A DNA stretch of 64,000 nucleotides from Novosphingobium sp. KA1 (GTDB lineage: Bacteria > Pseudomonadota > Alphaproteobacteria > Sphingomonadales > Sphingomonadaceae), in contig NZ_CP021247.1 of NCBI RefSeq assembly GCF_017309955.1, forward strand, positions 2,753,001 through 2,817,000. Reading direction: 5' to 3'. Below the pieces are notes generated by a model. The model had not been told where the DNA came from, made no database searches, and saw nothing but the letters and a program-made list of their open reading frames with translations. Every line of letters starts with the position of its first letter. The stretch's first letter is position 1. Of the stretch, positions 59,673 to 64,000 are shown piece after piece. Both the position numbers and the translations under genes were made by a program.

Positions 59673-62600
59673 TTAGAAGTCCACCTTTGCGCCGATGCGC
59701 ATGTAACGACCCATGAACAGGCGGTCCTGCCATGCGGCGTTGAACTGGTAGACGCCGTAGGCGGCGTTGGGGTCATAGTTCGGCTTGCCGTCGAGGATGT
59801 TGAGAACATCGGCGTAAAGCGTGAACTTGCCGTCGGCGATCTTCGTTTCGACGTGGCCGTCGAGGTCGAAGGTGCTGTGGCCATGGCACTGCACGGGGTT
59901 GCCGCTGTCCGGGTAGGTCACCAGCTGGCCGGCCTCGGCGCTGGCCGCGCAGTCCTTGTAGGTGCCGCCGGCATCCGACGAGGTGCTCGAATAGCCGCTG
60001 GTGTAGTACGCGGTGAGCGTAAGGCTGGTCTTGTCGTTGACCGTCAGCGTGTTCTGCCACGAGGCACGGAAGCGCGGGGCGCCCGAGCACGAGGTCCAGT
60101 TGCAGCCGCCCAGCGAACCGTCGAAGCGGTTGATCAGGCCGTCGATGTTCTGTTCCAGGCGGATCAGGTACGAAGCCGTGGCATTGGTGCTGAACGAGAG
60201 GCTGTCGGTCAGGTTGAAGACGCCCGAAGCCGAGACGTCGATACCCTTGCCCATCATCGAGTTCGCGTTCTGGAACGGAGCAACGATTTCACCCAGCAGC
60301 GGCAGGGCCGAGAGGTTTTCCGGATCGGGGGCGCCCTGCGTCACCGTGAAGCCCGGAATGTTCACGACGCCGTTGTTGCCGTAATACTGGGCGTAGACAT
60401 CGGCCGTCGGGGTGACCGAGGTGATCAGGTTCTTGATCTTGGTGCGCCAGTAGTCGACGGTCAGCGTGATGTTGCGGGTCGGCTGGATCACCGTGCCGAA
60501 GGTGTAGGAGGTCGACTTTTCCGACTTCAGCTTCGGATTGCCCGAAGAGGTGACGCCGAGGCTGTAACCGCCCTCGTAGTACGCCGGGTTGCTGGCGTGC
60601 GCTGCGCAGAAGTCGGCATAAGCCGCGTTCGAGCAGTTGATGGTCGAGGTGATGTAGCCGGTCGAGGGATCCTGGAACGATTCGTTCAGGTTCGGGGCAC
60701 GGAAGCCCTTCGAGAACGTACCGCGCAGCTTGACCTGCCTGATCGGCTGGAACTCGGCTTCGAACTTCGGCGCGAAGTTCTGCTGGCCGGTCGAGTAGTG
60801 GTCGTACGAACCGTCAGCCTTGACGCGGAAGCCGTCCACGATCGGCATCGAGATTTCATACGAGGCCGACCACACGTTGCGGTGACCCTTCACGCCGATC
60901 CCGTTGATGCTGTAGTAGCGATCCGCCGGATTGACGTCGTTGGCCGGGTTCGAGCTGGGGTTGTTGATCGATTCGTAGCGATACTGGCCGGCAACAGCGA
61001 CGTTCAGCATGCCGCCCGGAAGCTCGACAACGTCCTTGCTGAGCGTGCCGATGATCTGTGCCAGCTTCGAGGTCGCCCGCTTGTGCTGGTCGGGGAAAAC
61101 ACCCTGGGTCGCTGCGGCCGAGTTCTGCGAGGGATCGACGAAGTTGTAGGTGCCCTGCGCGATGGCGTCCATCAGGCCCTGGGCGTTGATGTAGCCGGTG
61201 TTGGTGACGTCGAGCGTCACTTCCGAAGCGGTCGCGCCGACGGTGTAGTCCCAGCCATCGCCGAACGAACCGTTGACACCGCCCGAGACGCGGTAGGTCT
61301 TGGCGTTGGTATAGGTGTAGGTCGGCATGTCCGGCATGCCCAGCAGTCGGGCGGACTGGCCCTGGGCGGCAAACGGATTGTTCGGGTTGAGAACGCCGTT
61401 CGAGGCATCGCAGCCGGTGGCCGTCAGGATGTTGCCCGAGACACCGCCGACGCCGTCCGCGCAGACGTAGGCCGGCAGCAGGATCTGGCTGACCGTCACG
61501 CGCTCACCGCCGGCGGCGGTGCGGCCGGTCCAGCCGATCGGCGCGGCGCGGTTGGCCGTCGTCACGTTGTAGTAGTTGAACATCAGGTAGGCTTCGGTCT
61601 GGTCGTTCAGACGAACCGTACCGCGCAGCGTGCCACCGATGCGCTTGGTGCGCGCGGTATAGGCCTGATAGTCGTTGACGAGGTCCTGCTGGCACACCAC
61701 CGAGGGGGTGCCGGCAACGCCGCCGGCCTGCTGTGCCGGGGTCAGGGTGACCGCGGTCAGGTTGCCGCAACCCGCGCCGGGGTTGAGCATCTGGTAGTTG
61801 CCCTGCGAGACCCAGTTGCCGTCGGCGTCCTGCGCATAGGGCTGCACGAAGGGCACGATGGTCGACTGGATGCCGTTGAAGCTGCCGTCGGCCTGGATGC
61901 CGTTGCGCACGTTGTTGGTCAGGCAGCCGTCGGTCGCGGTGCCGCAGATCGAGGACTGGTCGGCCGTGCTCCACGGACCCTTGCGGGCCGAGAGGTCCAT
62001 CGCCGCGTTCTTCTGGTATTCGAAGTTCGCGTAGACGTTGAAGCCCTGGTCGTTGAGGTCGCCGTAGCCGTAAGTGCCGTTGATGCGCTGCTCGCCGCCG
62101 TCGCCGCGCTGCGAGATACCCGTCGAGACATCAAGGTGGAGACCCTGGATTTCGCGCTTGGTGATGACGTTGACCACACCGGCGATGGCGTCCGAACCGT
62201 AGGTGGCCGAAGCACCGTCGAGCAGGGTGTCGACGCGCGACACGATCGAGCCCGGCATCGAGTTGATGTCGACGATGTTGCGCTGACCGTCATCGGCAAG
62301 GGGGTAGTACGCCGTGCGCATGCCGTCGAACAGCGTGAGCGTGTAGGCGTTGTTGAAGCCGCGCAGCGAGGGGGCGGTGGCGCCGGTGGTGAAGCCGTTG
62401 CCCGACCAGCTGGCCGGAATGGTGCCCGCGTTGTTGGCCGTCAGGGTCTGCAGCGTGTCGGCGACCGTCTTGATGCCGCGCTTCTCGAGGTCGTCGGACG
62501 TGATGGAAACGACCGGCGAAGCCGTCGCCGCTGCCGGATTGCGGGTGATCGAACCGGTGACGACGATGGTGCTGCCGTCGTCACCGTTGTCCGCAGCCGT

Positions 62601-62687
62601 CGGCGCCGGGGCTTCCTGGGCATTGGCAGTGCTGCACAGCAGTGCGAAGGCTGTGAGGCTTGTTGCAACGCACAATGCAGCCTTCAT
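59673..62687 (-). CDS. TonB-dependent receptor
   Basis: The 1004-residue receptor starts at the ATG at 62687; an in-frame TTG at 62702 is a weaker option. The signal peptide is MKAALCVATSLTAFALLCST. It has a TonB box-like TIVVTG, a plug with VSITSDDLEKRGIKTVADTL and GASATYGSDAIAGVVNVITK, and a terminal Phe (AKVDF). Gly/Asn-rich outer loops and several paired Cys (for example SSICGTATDGC) suggest disulfides outside. The substrate is unknown. It has no copy of the island palindrome in its near promoter region, but a different inverted repeat is found 190 bp upstream. Confidence 0.9.
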   Translation of the reverse strand: MKAALCVATSLTAFALLCSTANAQEAPAPTAADNGDDGSTIVVTGSITRNPAAATASPVVSITSDDLEKRGIKTVADTLQTLTANNAGTIPASWSGNGFTTGATAPSLRGFNNAYTLTLFDGMRTAYYPLADDGQRNIVDINSMPGSIVSRVDTLLDGASATYGSDAIAGVVNVITKREIQGLHLDVSTGISQRGDGGEQRINGTYGYGDLNDQGFNVYANFEYQKNAAMDLSARKGPWSTADQSSICGTATDGCLTNNVRNGIQADGSFNGIQSTIVPFVQPYAQDADGNWVSQGNYQMLNPGAGCGNLTAVTLTPAQQAGGVAGTPSVVCQQDLVNDYQAYTARTKRIGGTLRGTVRLNDQTEAYLMFNYYNVTTANRAAPIGWTGRTAAGGERVTVSQILLPAYVCADGVGGVSGNILTATGCDASNGVLNPNNPFAAQGQSARLLGMPDMPTYTYTNAKTYRVSGGVNGSFGDGWDYTVGATASEVTLDVTNTGYINAQGLMDAIAQGTYNFVDPSQNSAAATQGVFPDQHKRATSKLAQIIGTLSKDVVELPGGMLNVAVAGQYRYESINNPSSNPANDVNPADRYYSINGIGVKGHRNVWSASYEISMPIVDGFRVKADGSYDHYSTGQQNFAPKFEAEFQPIRQVKLRGTFSKGFRAPNLNESFQDPSTGYITSTINCSNAAYADFCAAHASNPAYYEGGYSLGVTSSGNPKLKSEKSTSYTFGTVIQPTRNITLTVDYWRTKIKNLITSVTPTADVYAQYYGNNGVVNIPGFTVTQGAPDPENLSALPLLGEIVAPFQNANSMMGKGIDVSASGVFNLTDSLSFSTNATASYLIRLEQNIDGLINRFDGSLGGCNWTSCSGAPRFRASWQNTLTVNDKTSLTLTAYYTSGYSSTSSDAGGTYKDCAASAEAGQLVTYPDSGNPVQCHGHSTFDLDGHVETKIADGKFTLYADVLNILDGKPNYDPNAAYGVYQFNAAWQDRLFMGRYMRIGAKVDF

Positions 62688-63510
<823 letters not shown>

Positions 63511-63699
63511 ACGCACGAGAGCCCTTAGGTTCCGCGCCTTTCCTGCGCAAGCCCCTTTTCCACCGTTTGACGCACGCTGAAAGTTTGCGAAGATCGTGGA
63601 GAGGCATTTCTGCCAGCCGGCTGGGCTGCGGCACGGGCATCCGGTGCCGGGTCCGTATCGTTATGGTGGCAGGGCGGAGGCGCAGTTTTGACGGTGGGG

Positions 63700-63775
63700 T
63701 GGTAGGCCCGGCAGGATTTGAACCCGCGACCTAGCCGTTATGAGCGGCCAGCTCTAACCACTGAGCTACGGGCCC
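63700..63775 (-). tRNA. tRNA with CAU anticodon, probably tRNA-Ile2 (lysidine type)
   Basis: The minus strand folds into a 76-base cloverleaf with encoded CCA. The anticodon arm GGCCG-CTCATAA-CGGCT gives CAT. The D arm TAGCTCAGTGGTTAGAGC and the variable-loop region TAGGTCGC resemble bacterial tRNA-Ile2 more than elongator tRNA-Met, which usually has a GGGGTC variable region. The first acceptor pair is G-T. Elongator Met is the alternative. Confidence 0.85.
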
Positions 63776-63820
63776 CCACCGTCGCCAAGGGCATGCGATC
63801 AAGCCCAAGTCGCAAGCGCG

Positions 63821-64000
63821 TTAGCTTGGAGTGTCGCTCGGTGCAAGCGCCACGCTGTCCATGATTTCGGCAACGCTGGTCGGGCGGACGCCCCGGCGTT
63901 CGAGGTGGGCGAAGAGTTGCCGCCACCAGTCGTAGAGCCCTTCGAGATCCGCCTCGGTCTGGACGTAAGGGGTGTGTCCGGGGGCCAGCGAGGGGCTGTG
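63821..64000 (-). CDS. Polysaccharide deacetylase-like protein, C-terminal end only
   Basis: The last 60 codons of a minus-strand gene run in from the right edge and stop at 63821. The visible sequence starts HSPSLAPGHTPYVQTEADLE and continues with YDWWRQLFAHLERRGVRPTS. This pattern (SPSLxPGHTPYV...DLxxLYDW) matches the C-terminus of the WalW-type polysaccharide deacetylases found near glycosyltransferases in Alphaproteobacteria. The catalytic residues lie outside the window, so the family call rests on this stretch only. Confidence 0.6.
   Translation of the reverse strand, partial: HSPSLAPGHTPYVQTEADLEGLYDWWRQLFAHLERRGVRPTSVAEIMDSVALAPSDTPS

Overview
The window looks like chromosome of a GC-rich alphaproteobacterium of the Sphingomonadales, most likely Novosphingobium or a close relative. 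The reasons are the number of TonB-dependent receptors (five) with DIVVTG-type TonB boxes, the secreted S9 peptidases, and the surrounding housekeeping genes (glmS, glmU, gph, purC, rpoD). Assignments come from reading translated sequence and motifs; no database search was run.

Positions 1-31.6 kb form an accessory catabolic island. On the minus strand it carries two secreted DPP-IV-like S9 peptidases, a secreted Svx/AvrXca-like HExxH protein and a large secreted DUF5695-like protein. A FadR-type regulator at 8881 is followed by a tightly packed plus-strand operon: GH127 beta-L-arabinofuranosidase, Ldh-family reductase, DUF885 metallopeptidase-like protein and GH43. Next come a TonB receptor, two tandem LecA-like small secreted proteins, and a two-gene unit (DHDPS-family lyase plus 4-hydroxyproline epimerase). 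After these are a second TonB receptor, then a minus-strand set (GntR/FCD regulator, APC amino-acid permease, GH27 alpha-galactosidase), and a divergent FAD-dependent D-amino-acid oxidase-like gene.

Eight near-identical copies of a palindrome with core CGTATACG (best copy AATATCGTATACGATATT) lie just upstream of the promoter-proximal genes of this island and were not found in the same form elsewhere in the window. At several sites the core also supplies a -10-like TATACG, TATACT or TATAAT. I infer one repressor-controlled regulon that takes apart plant hydroxyproline-rich glycoproteins (extensin or arabinogalactan protein type). Glycosidases would remove L-arabinose and D-galactose, secreted peptidases would cut the Hyp/Pro-rich backbone, receptors and a permease would import products, and hydroxyproline would be epimerised, oxidised and deaminated to alpha-ketoglutarate semialdehyde. 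The last dehydrogenase is not in the window.

From 31.6 to 64 kb the content is mostly core: a membrane PAS-GGDEF-EAL protein, glmS, an AIM24-like protein, a TPR-like secreted protein, glmU, gph, an orphan atypical response regulator, a third TonB receptor, an isocitrate-lyase/PEP-mutase superfamily enzyme, an M16 protease, purC, a GNAT acetyltransferase, a low-molecular-weight tyrosine phosphatase, a TadG/TadE/TadE trio, a DUF2946 protein with an OprC/NosA-like copper receptor, rpoD, a double cold-shock-domain protein with a Gly/Arg-rich N-terminus, a fifth TonB receptor, tRNA-Pro(UGG), a CAU-anticodon tRNA (probably Ile2) and the C-terminal end of a polysaccharide deacetylase-like gene.
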